From the NCBI RefSeq assembly GCF_018388425.1, contig NZ_CP074406.1, forward strand, positions 3,286,001 to 3,350,000: a stretch of 64,000 nucleotides of DNA, read 5' to 3'. Numbering within the stretch: position 1 is the stretch's first letter; the number at the start of each line of letters is the position of its first letter. This stretch comes from Nocardioides faecalis (GTDB lineage Bacteria > Actinomycetota > Actinomycetes > Propionibacteriales > Nocardioidaceae). The position numbers were made by a program, and so were the translations under genes. Of the stretch, positions 27,677 through 37,353 are shown in pieces. The notes beneath the pieces are model-generated. The model saw nothing but the letters and a program-made list of their open reading frames with translations, did not search any database and was not told where the DNA came from.

Positions 27677-28544
27677 TCGATTGATCTCTCGAGACTGAAA
27701 GAAGACATCCGAGCGCAGAAGAACTGTCGTCAATCAGGTGATCGGTCCCCTTGTAAGTGAGTTTGTAAAGTGGGACAGAGGGATCCGAAAGCTCATTCAT
27801 CATGACTTCGTCCACGCGCCGATCCAGACCGTACCTCTGCAACGAGTGAGGACCGTCGGACGAGATCTTCACGACGCTATTCCAGCGGTTACGCAACTGG
27901 ACGTCCCAGCCAACCGCAGCAGCGAAGGCGTAATGAAAAGCGAAATAGGGATAGACTTTCAGCACCCGCCGAACCGGGAAACTAAACCAGAGCGACGTCG
28001 TCTTACTCGACCGCCGAAGTAGGCGAACCAAAATCTTTCCAAGTAAGATGCGGATCCGTCCTGGCTCCCTTTCAGGCATCTCCGCCCAGTACGCCTCCAG
28101 CAACTCGCGCGTGTTAGTCAATAGCGGCTCGCCTGGGTCCGCCGCCAGAAACCAATTTGACAGTTCGTAGCCGGGATCCGGCCAAGCGAAAGCGAAAAAA
28201 CCCCCGGCGTAAGCTCCAGGGAGCCACGAATCCAACGGCCACGAGCAGTAGGTTGTAGCGTCGGCCCATACGCCGCCGTGGGCCTCGAGGAGGCGCAGCC
28301 TAACTAGGTCCGAGAGATGCGCTGCGCCCAGCTTGGACGAGCACCACGCAGGCAACTCGACGTATTCCGAGAGCGAGTTACGGTCGAGAACCACGACGTC
28401 CCAAGTGGGGTTCTGAGTGCGCCAAGAATCGATACAGCGCCGCACGAGGCGGGGTGCCGCCGCCTCGCCCTGGAACCACAGGATAAACACGGTTCTGTTG
28501 ATCGGCCCGTCGGCGCGCAAACCCACCCTCGTCTCGATAGTCAC
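27669..28544 (-). CDS. Capsular polysaccharide synthesis-type glycosyltransferase
   Basis: A 291-residue protein with the pattern of DXD-containing sugar transferases of capsular synthesis: IPRTVFILWFQG-like start (NRTVFILWFQGE), then LSDLVRLRLLEAHGGVWADAT, where the acidic residues bind the metal and nucleotide sugar. GTG 28544 overlaps the previous stop by four bases; a TTG at 28556 is an alternative. Donor and acceptor unknown. Confidence 0.8.
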   Translation of the reverse strand: MTIETRVGLRADGPINRTVFILWFQGEAAAPRLVRRCIDSWRTQNPTWDVVVLDRNSLSEYVELPAWCSSKLGAAHLSDLVRLRLLEAHGGVWADATTYCSWPLDSWLPGAYAGGFFAFAWPDPGYELSNWFLAADPGEPLLTNTRELLEAYWAEMPEREPGRIRILLGKILVRLLRRSSKTTSLWFSFPVRRVLKVYPYFAFHYAFAAAVGWDVQLRNRWNSVVKISSDGPHSLQRYGLDRRVDEVMMNELSDPSVPLYKLTYKGTDHLIDDSSSALGCLLSVSRDQSSA

Positions 28545-29743
28545 TGTCCCTCGCAATCCACAGAACCTCCGGACGTCATCGCTTCGAACACACGCAAGCA
28601 GTTCCCCGCATCTGAATACCGGTGGAAGAACGATCTACTGAAGGCACGATCCGCGGCGAAACTGTCCGCGCCCAAGCGTATCGACGAAATATTCTCAACG
28701 ACATCCTCCCAGGTCCTGCAGATCGGGCCCGGAGTAACGAGCGGATCTCCGTATTCGAAGTACAACTCACGTTCATTCGAGAGGTAGTCAAGAAGGTCGT
28801 AAGCCAAGAACATAATGGGGCGGTCCGTCAACAGGAAGTCGAGATACAAACTTGAATAATCAGTGACGAGCAGGTCCACGTCAGCCATCAATTTCGGCAG
28901 ATCAGAACCGGTACAAAGAAGAGAATCGAAGCGAAGACGCGGCCGACTCGACATGCCTGGGTCCGGCGCATTGGGATGGAGACGCACATGCAACTCCATA
29001 TCGAGCTCTCCCAGCATCCGCTCGATCATATCTAGATTCTCTCGAAGAATACGGACGGGCCCCTCGACGTCGTGGTCACGAAAGGTAGGGGCATACAGCA
29101 CCCGGCACCGGCCAGGATTACGCGGCAACGCAAGCTCTTCAAGCAGAGCATCGTTCCGCGGAGCGCCAGTCACGCGGACGGCACTGCTCGCAACGCGAAA
29201 CGCCGAGGCGAGCCGAGACGCCTCCCAGGCCGACGAAGACGCGATGAGTTGGTATGCGGCATCCGTGTGAAACGGGAAGAACCGCGCGACACGGTTCTGA
29301 CGAACTAGCCGCTCACTAACACGTGAGCTGTCGTGCTCGATCTTCTTCAACGGAATGCCGTGCCAAAGGTTAACCACCCGCGGGGGCACAACGTATCGGT
29401 TAACGTCGCGCCGCCCGGTCGTGACGATTGCAATCGCGGCGCGGGCGGACACCCAGTATCCGCGCAACGACCCGCTCATCTCGCACTTGCGCCCCGACGA
29501 CCGCACCTCCGCCAGCACCGCCGGCGAGTTCGTAAGCCAGACCGCCTCGACTTCCGGATGATTGGCGCAGACATACTCGAAGTAGTAGCGCGCATTATCG
29601 CTATACGATCTACCGAGCCATGATCCGAACACCCACAGGTTCGTACGGCGGGGGGTGATACGCGTCAGCGCGTAGAGAGGGAGGTTGATGATATATGTCA
29701 AGCCCTTCACGATGCCTGGACCGATTCCCCTGAGCACCCTCAC
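28541..29743 (-). CDS. CDP-glycerol glycerophosphotransferase family protein
   Basis: A 400-residue GT-B-type protein of the TagB/TagF family. Motifs: LWHGIPLKKIEHD, VTGAPRNDALL, VLYAPTFRD, and DLLVTDYSSLYLDFLL with RPIMFLAYD near the end. It would transfer glycerol-phosphate (or ribitol-phosphate) from a CDP-activated donor to the polymer. GTG 29743 lies one base from the preceding stop with GAGGG upstream; ATG 29803 is an alternative with poorer spacing. A TagD-like gene at 38.9 kb could make CDP-glycerol. Confidence 0.85.
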   Translation of the reverse strand: MRVLRGIGPGIVKGLTYIINLPLYALTRITPRRTNLWVFGSWLGRSYSDNARYYFEYVCANHPEVEAVWLTNSPAVLAEVRSSGRKCEMSGSLRGYWVSARAAIAIVTTGRRDVNRYVVPPRVVNLWHGIPLKKIEHDSSRVSERLVRQNRVARFFPFHTDAAYQLIASSSAWEASRLASAFRVASSAVRVTGAPRNDALLEELALPRNPGRCRVLYAPTFRDHDVEGPVRILRENLDMIERMLGELDMELHVRLHPNAPDPGMSSRPRLRFDSLLCTGSDLPKLMADVDLLVTDYSSLYLDFLLTDRPIMFLAYDLLDYLSNERELYFEYGDPLVTPGPICRTWEDVVENISSIRLGADSFAADRAFSRSFFHRYSDAGNCLRVFEAMTSGGSVDCEGQ

Positions 29744-29744
29744 G

Positions 29745-31103
29745 TCACCATGCCCTCGCCTGAACTTTGCCCACGGACGCAACTTCACCCGGGCCACGCT
29801 CATTATCGACCGGAGCGCTTATGCACCTGAACGCCAACGCGACTGTGATGGGAAGGAACAAGAAGGAGTTGTAATTTATAGTCAACACTACGGCCATGAG
29901 AGCTGCCGAAAGGCATAACAGCGACACGGCCCGACGCGTGTTCGCAAGACTTCCCGGGGCCGCCTGTGCACTCAGAGATCTTAAGGACGTGCGACAGATA
30001 GCAAAATAGAAGATCAACCCTAGAAGGCCGAAGATTCCGCCGATCGCCAGCGACTCGAGGTACGTATTATGAGCACCTTTGTCCGCCCCGATAGCCCAAG
30101 CAAGCTCCTCCTGCAGGTTATTCGGCCCTAGACCGAACATCCAATGGTCGCGAATAATGCCGACTGTCGCACCGACTAGGTCGGCCCGCTCGACCGCCGA
30201 ACCGGTGCTCGAGGCGCCTGCGTTCCGACCGAGCACGAGATCAACACCGCTCATTAGATCCTGGGTCCGACTGTCGACATAGTCTCTCACCTGGCCGGAG
30301 GTGAATTCATAGAGCACTCGGCCTACGACACCGACGGCTATGAGCGCGCCCGCGCGGCCCACAACGCGACTGGCCGAAGACCGGTGCATTCCGCCAGAAC
30401 TCATGATCATTACGATTGCGGCGACGATTAACCCCATACGGGAGAACGTGCAGATAATTCCCACGATAAGAAGGAGGCTAAGCAGCCATCTGGCGGGTGG
30501 ACGCACTAGAGTCCGAACGAACCCTAAACCGACAACGAGCATCATTGCCGCGAAATTCGGGTCAAACTTAAAGCCGGTGCCTCTGCGTAGCCCCGCGACT
30601 ACATCCCTACGAGAAAGCGCTTCCTCCGTCACCGTATACAGCGGAAGCGCTCCGAGCATCTGTCCCAAGCAGACGGCGGCAGTTACCGCTGACGCTGCGA
30701 TCCAGACCCAAGCGAACAACCCAATCGCCGCACGGTCGCGCGTGAGAGCAGAGTAGAGCACGATCGCTGACGCTAGGTTGAGCAGAATTGCCAAGACCGA
30801 CGCGAACAGCGTTGCTTTCGGCGTGTCCGATAGTAACGGTCCCGCGCAAAAGGCCAAGACGATTATTGCGGAAAGCGCCACAAGTGCTCCAGGCACAACC
30901 AGTCGTCGCATCAGAACGACGCCGAGCGGCAGAATCAGGATTGCAACAAGCTTCTGGGCGGAGATAACAAAACTGCCTGCAGACCCCAGCGTCACGTCCA
31001 CGAACTGGGCCGCCACTACACAAATAATGACGAGGCTCGCGCCGGCACCGAGACGCCCTGAATTCTCGCGCCACGCCTCGGTTCTGGGTGAGGGACTACG
31101 CAT
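29745..31103 (-). CDS. O-antigen ligase/polymerase family membrane protein
   Basis: A 452-residue protein with about 11 hydrophobic segments and a large outside loop containing GLGPNNLQEELAWAIGADKGAHNTYLESLA, the Wzy_C pattern of O-antigen ligases and polymerases (His in HNTYLE). It probably polymerises or ligates repeat units outside the membrane. ATG 31103 is 7 bases after the upstream stop; the frame extends further but into the neighbouring gene. Confidence 0.85.
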   Translation of the reverse strand: MRSPSPRTEAWRENSGRLGAGASLVIICVVAAQFVDVTLGSAGSFVISAQKLVAILILPLGVVLMRRLVVPGALVALSAIIVLAFCAGPLLSDTPKATLFASVLAILLNLASAIVLYSALTRDRAAIGLFAWVWIAASAVTAAVCLGQMLGALPLYTVTEEALSRRDVVAGLRRGTGFKFDPNFAAMMLVVGLGFVRTLVRPPARWLLSLLLIVGIICTFSRMGLIVAAIVMIMSSGGMHRSSASRVVGRAGALIAVGVVGRVLYEFTSGQVRDYVDSRTQDLMSGVDLVLGRNAGASSTGSAVERADLVGATVGIIRDHWMFGLGPNNLQEELAWAIGADKGAHNTYLESLAIGGIFGLLGLIFYFAICRTSLRSLSAQAAPGSLANTRRAVSLLCLSAALMAVVLTINYNSFLFLPITVALAFRCISAPVDNERGPGEVASVGKVQARAW

Positions 31104-31110
31104 GTCCGCC

Positions 31111-31977
31111 TCAGAGCCCACGCGTGAGACCACGAAAGCGACCGCGCGCAACAGCCACCCGGAATTGCGCCAACGGGGCGTCACCGCGCACGGCCGCAAC
31201 TGCCGCTCCCGCGATGGGTCGTCCCACCGCCTTCATCCGAGCGCTAAGGGAGTAATCATGGTCGCGGAGAACCCGCCCCATGCCAAATCCGTAACTCAGC
31301 CCCACCGCCGGGCTCAGTCGATTCGAGACCTCCTCGGGGCTCGGGTGATTCACATGAACGAGCGGATCGAACTCCGCGCGACGCCCCTGCGTCAGCGCCC
31401 GTAGAACGTAATCCGTCTCCTCGCCCGAGCCGGCCTGCGTTCCGCTTCCGACGCCAAGAAGCTCGTCAAAATCTCCAATGGCGTCCACAGCCGATCGGCG
31501 CACGAACAGGCCGGGGGATACTACCGTATGCCAAACGTTGGAACGGTCTATACGAACCGGGCCTCGCGGGTAGTTGAGCATCGGGCCGGTTCCCGTAAGA
31601 ACACGACCGCACAACACATCCAGGGAAGGGTCGAAGTCAAACCGACGTACGACTCGAGATATTGTTCCCGGACTATACCAACAGTCGTCGTCAGGGAAGC
31701 CGATAATCTCGCCTCGCGCCTCCCGTAGACCAACATTCCGCGCCCGCGACAATCCCCTGTCACTGGAGGTGACGGTTACATTTAATCCGGGAAACCTCGC
31801 GACGAGACGCCTAATGCCGTCCTCGTCGCGCTGCTCAATCACGATAATCTCGAAGTCAGAAAACCGCTGACCTTCAAGTGATCCGAACAACCGCTCCAGG
31901 AACACCTGGCGGAAAAGACTGCCGGTGACTAGGGATACGCGAGGGCGTCCAATCCGCCCTGAGTCGATATCACCCAT
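31111..31977 (-). CDS. Glycosyltransferase family 2
   Basis: A 288-residue GT-A enzyme: RVSLVTGSLFRQVFLERL at the start, SSDRGLSRARNVGLREARGEIIGFPDDD with the metal-binding DDD, and GSGEETDYVLRAL near the acceptor site. It adds one sugar of the repeat unit. ATG 31977 overlaps the upstream stop by 8 bases. Sugar specificity not readable. Confidence 0.88.
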   Translation of the reverse strand: MGDIDSGRIGRPRVSLVTGSLFRQVFLERLFGSLEGQRFSDFEIIVIEQRDEDGIRRLVARFPGLNVTVTSSDRGLSRARNVGLREARGEIIGFPDDDCWYSPGTISRVVRRFDFDPSLDVLCGRVLTGTGPMLNYPRGPVRIDRSNVWHTVVSPGLFVRRSAVDAIGDFDELLGVGSGTQAGSGEETDYVLRALTQGRRAEFDPLVHVNHPSPEEVSNRLSPAVGLSYGFGMGRVLRDHDYSLSARMKAVGRPIAGAAVAAVRGDAPLAQFRVAVARGRFRGLTRGL

Positions 31978-32953
31978 TGGCCACCTCATCAATCAGACGC
32001 TTGAGAACGGCATCAACCCGCCGGGCGACATTGGCCCAGTCATATCCGGCGAGGCTCGGGGGAGCAGCAAACTGGGAGTCCAGTGCAACTTCGATTGCGG
32101 TGGCGTAGCCCGCGATGTCACCGGGATCGCTTACAGCGAATTGCGTTCCCTCACAGATTTCCGCGACGGACTCAGCGATGGAGCAGTAGACCACCGGCGT
32201 GTGGCACTTCAGCGCCTCAAGGACTGGCAACCCAAATCCCTCGACAATCGAAGGAAACAAAAGGACTTCCGCCCCACGGTAGTACTCCGCGAGTTGGTCG
32301 TCATCGACACCGGACACGACGATAATCCTGTCCAAGACGCCTGCTGCAGCAGCAACTGGCGCGAGACTCGACCAATCGGCCGTCACAACGACCAGATCGA
32401 GGTCAGAAATCCTGGATAAGGCGGCGAACACCAGCCCGGGATTCTTGTGTGGTTTCGCGTTCCCAACAAACAGTGCGTATGGCCGGTCGCGCAGGTGGAC
32501 GGCACCATCCGGGGTGAAGGAGTCCGAGCAGCCGTTCCCAGTGACATGGATCTCGACGGACTCGTCGACGAGCCACTCGCGGATCGCCCCAGCTGACACT
32601 TCCGAGACGGTCATCACGTGGCCGGTTCTGAGAATCGACTGTCGCACCGCACGCTCGTAATAGACCCGTTGAAGCCGGGCCTTTGTCCGTCCAGACGGAT
32701 GAGTAAGGTGAATTAGATCGTGAACCGTCAGCAGTTGGCGGGCTCGCGAGAATCCAGTACCGAATCCGGGGCTGTAGATCACGTCGTTCCGATTAGGAAC
32801 AAGCCATCCTCCCGAAGCCAACGACGTCGGAGAGACCGGGTTACCCCGTGTCGGGAGAGCGACGAACTCGAGCTCCATACGACTATAGATTTCACGAGCG
32901 TACCGGCCGATGCCGTGGGCGCCGTCGTAGCGACGATCGACATACACGGTCAT
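31970..32953 (-). CDS. Glycosyltransferase family 4 (GT-B)
   Basis: A 327-residue GT-B enzyme: HGIGRYAREIYSRM near the start, LTVHDLIHLTHP, then YALFVGNAKPHKN and FPSIVEGFGLPVLEAL with the retaining E-x7-E motif. It probably uses an NDP-hexose such as GDP-mannose or a UDP sugar. ATG at 32953 overlaps the previous stop (ATGA). Confidence 0.9.
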   Translation of the reverse strand: MTVYVDRRYDGAHGIGRYAREIYSRMELEFVALPTRGNPVSPTSLASGGWLVPNRNDVIYSPGFGTGFSRARQLLTVHDLIHLTHPSGRTKARLQRVYYERAVRQSILRTGHVMTVSEVSAGAIREWLVDESVEIHVTGNGCSDSFTPDGAVHLRDRPYALFVGNAKPHKNPGLVFAALSRISDLDLVVVTADWSSLAPVAAAAGVLDRIIVVSGVDDDQLAEYYRGAEVLLFPSIVEGFGLPVLEALKCHTPVVYCSIAESVAEICEGTQFAVSDPGDIAGYATAIEVALDSQFAAPPSLAGYDWANVARRVDAVLKRLIDEVANG

Positions 32954-34095
32954 GGCGCTACCTCGCCGGCTTCCCCGATCCAGTCCAATATCTCGCGACG
33001 AAAGGATGATTTCGAGAATCGGGCGGTCCGGCGGGGAACCGACGTCATTGGCAGCCCGATCGCGGTTCGCGCGGCACCAGCAAGGGTCGCGATCGAGGAG
33101 TCGCCGTCCACCGCAACCCCGCCTCCCGTGATCCTCACCGACTCCGCGGCGCCACCAACAGAGTTCACGAGCACCGGCGTGCCGGCAGCCATGGCCTCCA
33201 CCGGCATGATGCCGAAGTCCTCAACAGGTAGAAACACGAACAGCGATGCCTCTTGATAGAGGGCGTACAGCAGTTCGTCGCTCACCCTGCCAACGAACAC
33301 GACAGGCACGCCCACCGCGCTCGCCTGGGCTCTGAGTTCGGCCTCGGCCGGCCCGGATCCCGCGATCACGGCTGGCATCTGCAGAGATTCTGCAAGCGCG
33401 ATCACTTGATCCAAGCGCTTGTAGGAAACGAGGCGCGAGGCTCCCAGAAGGTATCCACTCGTGGGTACAGATTCGATTATCCGGGCTTCTTCGGAGGACA
33501 GGTGATCTCGCCACGCGGCCCGGCTCCAGATGCGATCAACGTCGACAGCAGGGTAGATCACCCTGGCGTCAACACCCCAAGCCGAAGCTATCCGGCGCCG
33601 GATGTACTCGCTGTTTGCCGCGTACTGAACACGCTGGTCCACTGCGGCACGGTCCAATATCTTCAGCGGACGGCTCGCTGACCTCGCCACTACTCCGCGT
33701 CCGCGGACTTCAACCTCCGGCGCCCAGATGTAGCGCGCAGGGGTGTGGACATAGGCATAACCGTCCAACCCCGTGCGCGCCGCGCGCGAGGCCAGGTGGT
33801 GTCCGAATGCATGTGAAGATGCTAGGACGCGGTCGTAGCCGGTCAGATTGACGGAGCGCCAAGCAATCGGCATCGTCGGCAGCGCGAGCGCCTTCGACCG
33901 ACGTAAAGGCGATCTTGCAATCCACGACTCTTTGACCGGCCGATTGAAGGAGTCCGGCGAATCGTCGTTCCACAAACAGATCGCATCCGCGTCTGGGACT
34001 GCCGCCATCAGCTCGCGAAAGACGTTTTCAGAGCCGCCCGTCGGCGCGATCCATTCATGAGAAACGAGCGTCGAACCCGTGCTCGTGGAGTTCAT
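32950..34095 (-). CDS. Glycosyltransferase family 4 (WbaZ-like)
   Basis: A 381-residue GT-B enzyme: SHEWIAPTGGSENVFREL at the start, the YAYVHTPARYIWAPE segment typical of WbaZ-like mannosyltransferases, and PVEDFGIMPVEAMAAGTPV with E-x7-E. Mannosyl transfer is plausible but not proven. ATG overlaps the Wzz/BY-kinase stop (ATGA). Confidence 0.9.
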   Translation of the reverse strand: MNSTSTGSTLVSHEWIAPTGGSENVFRELMAAVPDADAICLWNDDSPDSFNRPVKESWIARSPLRRSKALALPTMPIAWRSVNLTGYDRVLASSHAFGHHLASRAARTGLDGYAYVHTPARYIWAPEVEVRGRGVVARSASRPLKILDRAAVDQRVQYAANSEYIRRRIASAWGVDARVIYPAVDVDRIWSRAAWRDHLSSEEARIIESVPTSGYLLGASRLVSYKRLDQVIALAESLQMPAVIAGSGPAEAELRAQASAVGVPVVFVGRVSDELLYALYQEASLFVFLPVEDFGIMPVEAMAAGTPVLVNSVGGAAESVRITGGGVAVDGDSSIATLAGAARTAIGLPMTSVPRRTARFSKSSFRREILDWIGEAGEVAP

Positions 34096-35456
34096 GATTC
34101 GCTTTCGCTAGGAGCGTATCCGTACCCGTACCCGTACCCGTGCTTCTCTGAAGTGCCTTTAACCATATTGAGCACAACGCCGACCACCTTGGCATCCACT
34201 GCATCGAGCCTTTCCCAGGCATGGGACAGTTGATCACGGGTAGTGCGCCCGTGCCTGGCCACCAGAATCGCTCCGTCCGCGCTCGCAGCGAGTAGCGCGG
34301 CGTCGGCCACGGGCAGCAGCGGCGGTGCATCGACGATCACCACGTCGTATTGAGCACGCAGCGATTCCAAGAGGTCGCCCATCGCCCGTGACTGTATGAG
34401 TTCGGCCGGGTTGGGCGGGATCGCTCCCGCCGCCAAGAGGTCGAGGCCCGATGAAGCGTGATTGATGAGTGCATCTTGCCATCCAATGCTCCCTACGAGA
34501 ACCGTGGTCACGCCGATCGACCCATCCAAGCCAAGTTTTTGTGCCGCTCTTGGACGACGGAGATCCGCCTCCACGAGCAGAGTCTTGCTGCCGCCCTGCG
34601 CAAGGCTAATGGCGAGGTTTACGGCCGTTGACGTCTTCCCCTCGCCTGGCACGGCAGACGTGATTACAAAGACGCGCCTCTGCTTGTCCACGTCGACAAA
34701 CTGGAGGTTCGTGCGCAGGACGCGAAACGCCTCTGCGCGGGGGGCGTGCGAGGGGATGTCGGTCACCAAAGGCACGCTCTGACTTTGTGGATCGAATCCG
34801 ATGACCCCAAGCACCGGGCGATCAATGACGGCGGCGATGTCGTCAGCAGACCTTACCCGCGTATCGAATACGCTACGCAGAATGGCGATGCCCACGCCGA
34901 GCAGAAGCCCCGCTACGATTCCCAGTGCGATGTTCTGCTTCGGCTTCGGGTTTACCGGGTCTGTGTCCAGAGATGCGGTGTCGACGATGGATGCCTTGAC
35001 TGGGGCTTCACGCGCCCCCGCGGGCCTCTCCAGTTCGCTGACGAGTTCGCTCAACTGCTCCGCATAGGACTGCGCGAGCAGTTGCGCCTCATGAGCGTCA
35101 GAGTGGGTAACGGTGATCTCGAGGTTGACCGTGTCCAGGACCGCCCTGGCGGACACGGACTGCGATAGTGACGCGATATCGACATCGACCCCAGCGTCCG
35201 CCGCTACCCGCTGGGCAAGTTCTCGGCTAGATATCAATTCCGCGTAAGACTTTACGCGCTGGGCAGAGAACTGTCCACCCTGTAGGAGTTGCGCCTCGTC
35301 CGCTTGCGAGGTCGTAACGAATAGCGAGGCCGTCGACGCATACCGAGGGGCTTGGAGGGCCGTAGCTCCGAGGGCGACCAGTGCACCGATCGCGGTGATG
35401 ATTGCGATTGATACCCATCTGTGTCGCAGCACTCTTAGGTAGTCACGGAGCTCCAC
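34092..35456 (-). CDS. Wzz-domain/BY-kinase fusion, polysaccharide co-polymerase tyrosine kinase
   Basis: A 454-residue protein controlling polymer length and export. The Wzz part (ELRDYLRVLRHRW, membrane segments near residues 14-34 and 175-195) is followed by a cytoplasmic bacterial tyrosine kinase: Walker A SAVPGEGKTST, Walker A' LLVEADLRRP, Walker B VVIVDAPP. It ends in GYGYGYGYAPSESES, a tyrosine cluster that is the usual autophosphorylation site. Joining both domains in one chain is typical of actinobacteria and proteobacteria. The phosphatase domain at 19.5 kb may be its opponent. ATG at 35456. Confidence 0.92.
   Translation of the reverse strand: MELRDYLRVLRHRWVSIAIITAIGALVALGATALQAPRYASTASLFVTTSQADEAQLLQGGQFSAQRVKSYAELISSRELAQRVAADAGVDVDIASLSQSVSARAVLDTVNLEITVTHSDAHEAQLLAQSYAEQLSELVSELERPAGAREAPVKASIVDTASLDTDPVNPKPKQNIALGIVAGLLLGVGIAILRSVFDTRVRSADDIAAVIDRPVLGVIGFDPQSQSVPLVTDIPSHAPRAEAFRVLRTNLQFVDVDKQRRVFVITSAVPGEGKTSTAVNLAISLAQGGSKTLLVEADLRRPRAAQKLGLDGSIGVTTVLVGSIGWQDALINHASSGLDLLAAGAIPPNPAELIQSRAMGDLLESLRAQYDVVIVDAPPLLPVADAALLAASADGAILVARHGRTTRDQLSHAWERLDAVDAKVVGVVLNMVKGTSEKHGYGYGYGYAPSESES
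34116..34139. repeat. Hexanucleotide repeat coding for the kinase Tyr tail
   Basis: Four 6-base units (GTATCC, then GTACCC three times) in the plus strand encode Gly-Tyr repeats at the C terminus of the BY-kinase. The array is in frame, so slippage would change tyrosine number without breaking the gene. Confidence 0.85.
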
Positions 35457-35501
35457 AGTTGCGTCCCTTCTCAGACATACTCACCGTAATACTTTGCCTT
35501 A

Positions 35502-37244
35502 TCAACACGTGCTGGCCACCGTGTAACTCAGATCTTTTGTTTCGATTGTCGGGGTGACAGTCACGCTGGTCGCCCCCGTCTGGCCTTTGTCACTCGCCAT
35601 GGTCCAAGTAAGATTCACTAGCTGCGCTGGGGAAAGTTGCACATATGCCGTGCCAACGACACGGTTACCTTCAACAGCCGTTTCCCAATCGACCTTGGCG
35701 CCGTTGACCTTGAGGGCACCCAACTCGCCCCCAACAGGGGCGTAAACTCGGAGTGTGACGACCTGATTGCCCGGCTTGATCCCGTAATCGCCCCCGCCAG
35801 TAACATAATTCGGGAGGGTGGCGGCTTCCTGCGGCGCGACTGAACGAAGGCGAGCCTTTGCCGAATAGGTCTGCACTTCACGCACGCACGAGGTGGGCGT
35901 GATGTCCACGTCATAACGCAAGAAGTAGGACATCTTCGCGCCGGTCGTGTCATTCAGGGTGACGAGAACGTTCGGATCACGGTACGCGCCGCGCTTTGAA
36001 ACCTCGCCCGCAATAACAGATCCAGCCAACTCGGACTGGGTTTGAGCATCAAAGGAATGGATCATCGAGCGGCGCTCACGCGCTGCGCGGGCAAGGGCCT
36101 TGATGAGCAGTTCCGGCTTGTCGACCCCGCCGATGAATCTGTCGAAGGTCGCTTCCGCGACTTCCGCGAAAAAGGCGTCCTGATCCTTGGGATCCGGCAT
36201 CCGCAGATAGGAACGGTGGAGCAGTTCGTCGACAGCGTTGTCGCCGTCGATCCTGACTCCCTCTACGTCAATCGGACCTGTCGCCTCCAACATATAGGCG
36301 ATGGCTACGGCATCCACCATGATGACCCCGTCAACGGGCCGCGCAGGATATTCCTGGTCCCACCGCGCGCGCAACAATGCCGCAGCCCTGGGCACATCAG
36401 GCGTCATGCCAGCGTTAACGAAGTAGGTACCTAACACGTCTCCGTACAGGGTCGACTCTGCCTTGCTGAGCGGAATGACGGGCTCTGATGTTTCACCAAA
36501 CTCCGACCCCGCCTTTTGAGCCTTGAGTTGGAGGGACCCAGCATCGGACTTTACGTAAGAGACCGCCCCAGCCAGTCCCCCGGTCGCCCGGATCTCGGCA
36601 TTGTTCTGGAACACTAGGAGGTAGTGCTGCGGGCGGTCACCGCCCAGCATCGAGGGCAGCACCCTCGTCGCGGTGCTTGCGGTTCGGAGGTTCGTGGCGG
36701 CTCGACGTACCCTTTTCCGGAGGTCCTCGAAGCGATCCTCGATCCGCGCGATGAATCCCGAGGCGTCGATATCGGCGAGCAGCAGATCTGCATCTGCGAA
36801 GGCTCGTTGGGCCTTCGACGTGGGCTCCTCGATGCTGCGGATCGCTTCGATGTCAATCCTGCCGTCGCGTGGAAGCAGATCCTCGAAGCTCTCCGACGCT
36901 GCCACGAGCGGCTCAATGCCATCTCGAGCCAACTCATCCGCTATACGGCTAACGACTTTTATTCCTGTGGCGTCGTCGCCAACGATCGGAAGCAGGGTGA
37001 GCGCGCCCCATGTGATTCCAGACGTACGCTCCGCGGCGGAGTCACTAGCTTCCCGCAAGTTCGCCAGCGCCTGCTCAAGCTGCGTCGCGTCGCGCACCTC
37101 GACTGCGTCCTGGATCGCTTCTGAATGCCGCACCACGTCGTTGAGGTCACGATTAACCTGCCAGGCGATCCAGCCGGTCCAAGCAACCAGCGCAGCCACG
37201 GCCGCGGCGCCGCACCAGATCCAGACCCTTCTAGACTTCAGCAT
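35502..37244 (-). CDS. DUF4012 domain-containing membrane-anchored protein
   Basis: A 580-residue protein with one N-terminal membrane segment (about 8-30), a helical part to about 180, then the DUF4012 domain with QHYLLVFQNNAEIRATGGLAG, and a C-terminal beta-rich region. DUF4012 proteins are regularly found in exopolysaccharide clusters of actinobacteria; the biochemical role is not known, although the domain is extracellular. It is the first gene of the minus-strand cluster, 45 bases upstream of the BY-kinase. ATG at 37244. Confidence 0.88.
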   Translation of the reverse strand: MLKSRRVWIWCGAAAVAALVAWTGWIAWQVNRDLNDVVRHSEAIQDAVEVRDATQLEQALANLREASDSAAERTSGITWGALTLLPIVGDDATGIKVVSRIADELARDGIEPLVAASESFEDLLPRDGRIDIEAIRSIEEPTSKAQRAFADADLLLADIDASGFIARIEDRFEDLRKRVRRAATNLRTASTATRVLPSMLGGDRPQHYLLVFQNNAEIRATGGLAGAVSYVKSDAGSLQLKAQKAGSEFGETSEPVIPLSKAESTLYGDVLGTYFVNAGMTPDVPRAAALLRARWDQEYPARPVDGVIMVDAVAIAYMLEATGPIDVEGVRIDGDNAVDELLHRSYLRMPDPKDQDAFFAEVAEATFDRFIGGVDKPELLIKALARAARERRSMIHSFDAQTQSELAGSVIAGEVSKRGAYRDPNVLVTLNDTTGAKMSYFLRYDVDITPTSCVREVQTYSAKARLRSVAPQEAATLPNYVTGGGDYGIKPGNQVVTLRVYAPVGGELGALKVNGAKVDWETAVEGNRVVGTAYVQLSPAQLVNLTWTMASDKGQTGATSVTVTPTIETKDLSYTVASTC

Positions 37245-37270
37245 CGGCCACGATTCCTACTCTCTGCATA

Positions 37271-37306
37271 GTTGAGGGCCCCGTGGTTTCCCTCGGGGCC
37301 CTCAAC
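37271..37306 (-). terminator. Perfect hairpin terminator
   Basis: GTTGAGGGCCCCG and its exact complement form a 13-bp stem around a 10-base loop. It lies beyond the stop of the secreted-protein gene (minus strand) and upstream of the DUF4012 gene, closing the transcript before the polysaccharide cluster. Confidence 0.85.
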
Positions 37307-37353
37307 GTCAGGTCATGCTACGGCCGCCAGGCGACCCAAACTCGTGTCAAACG

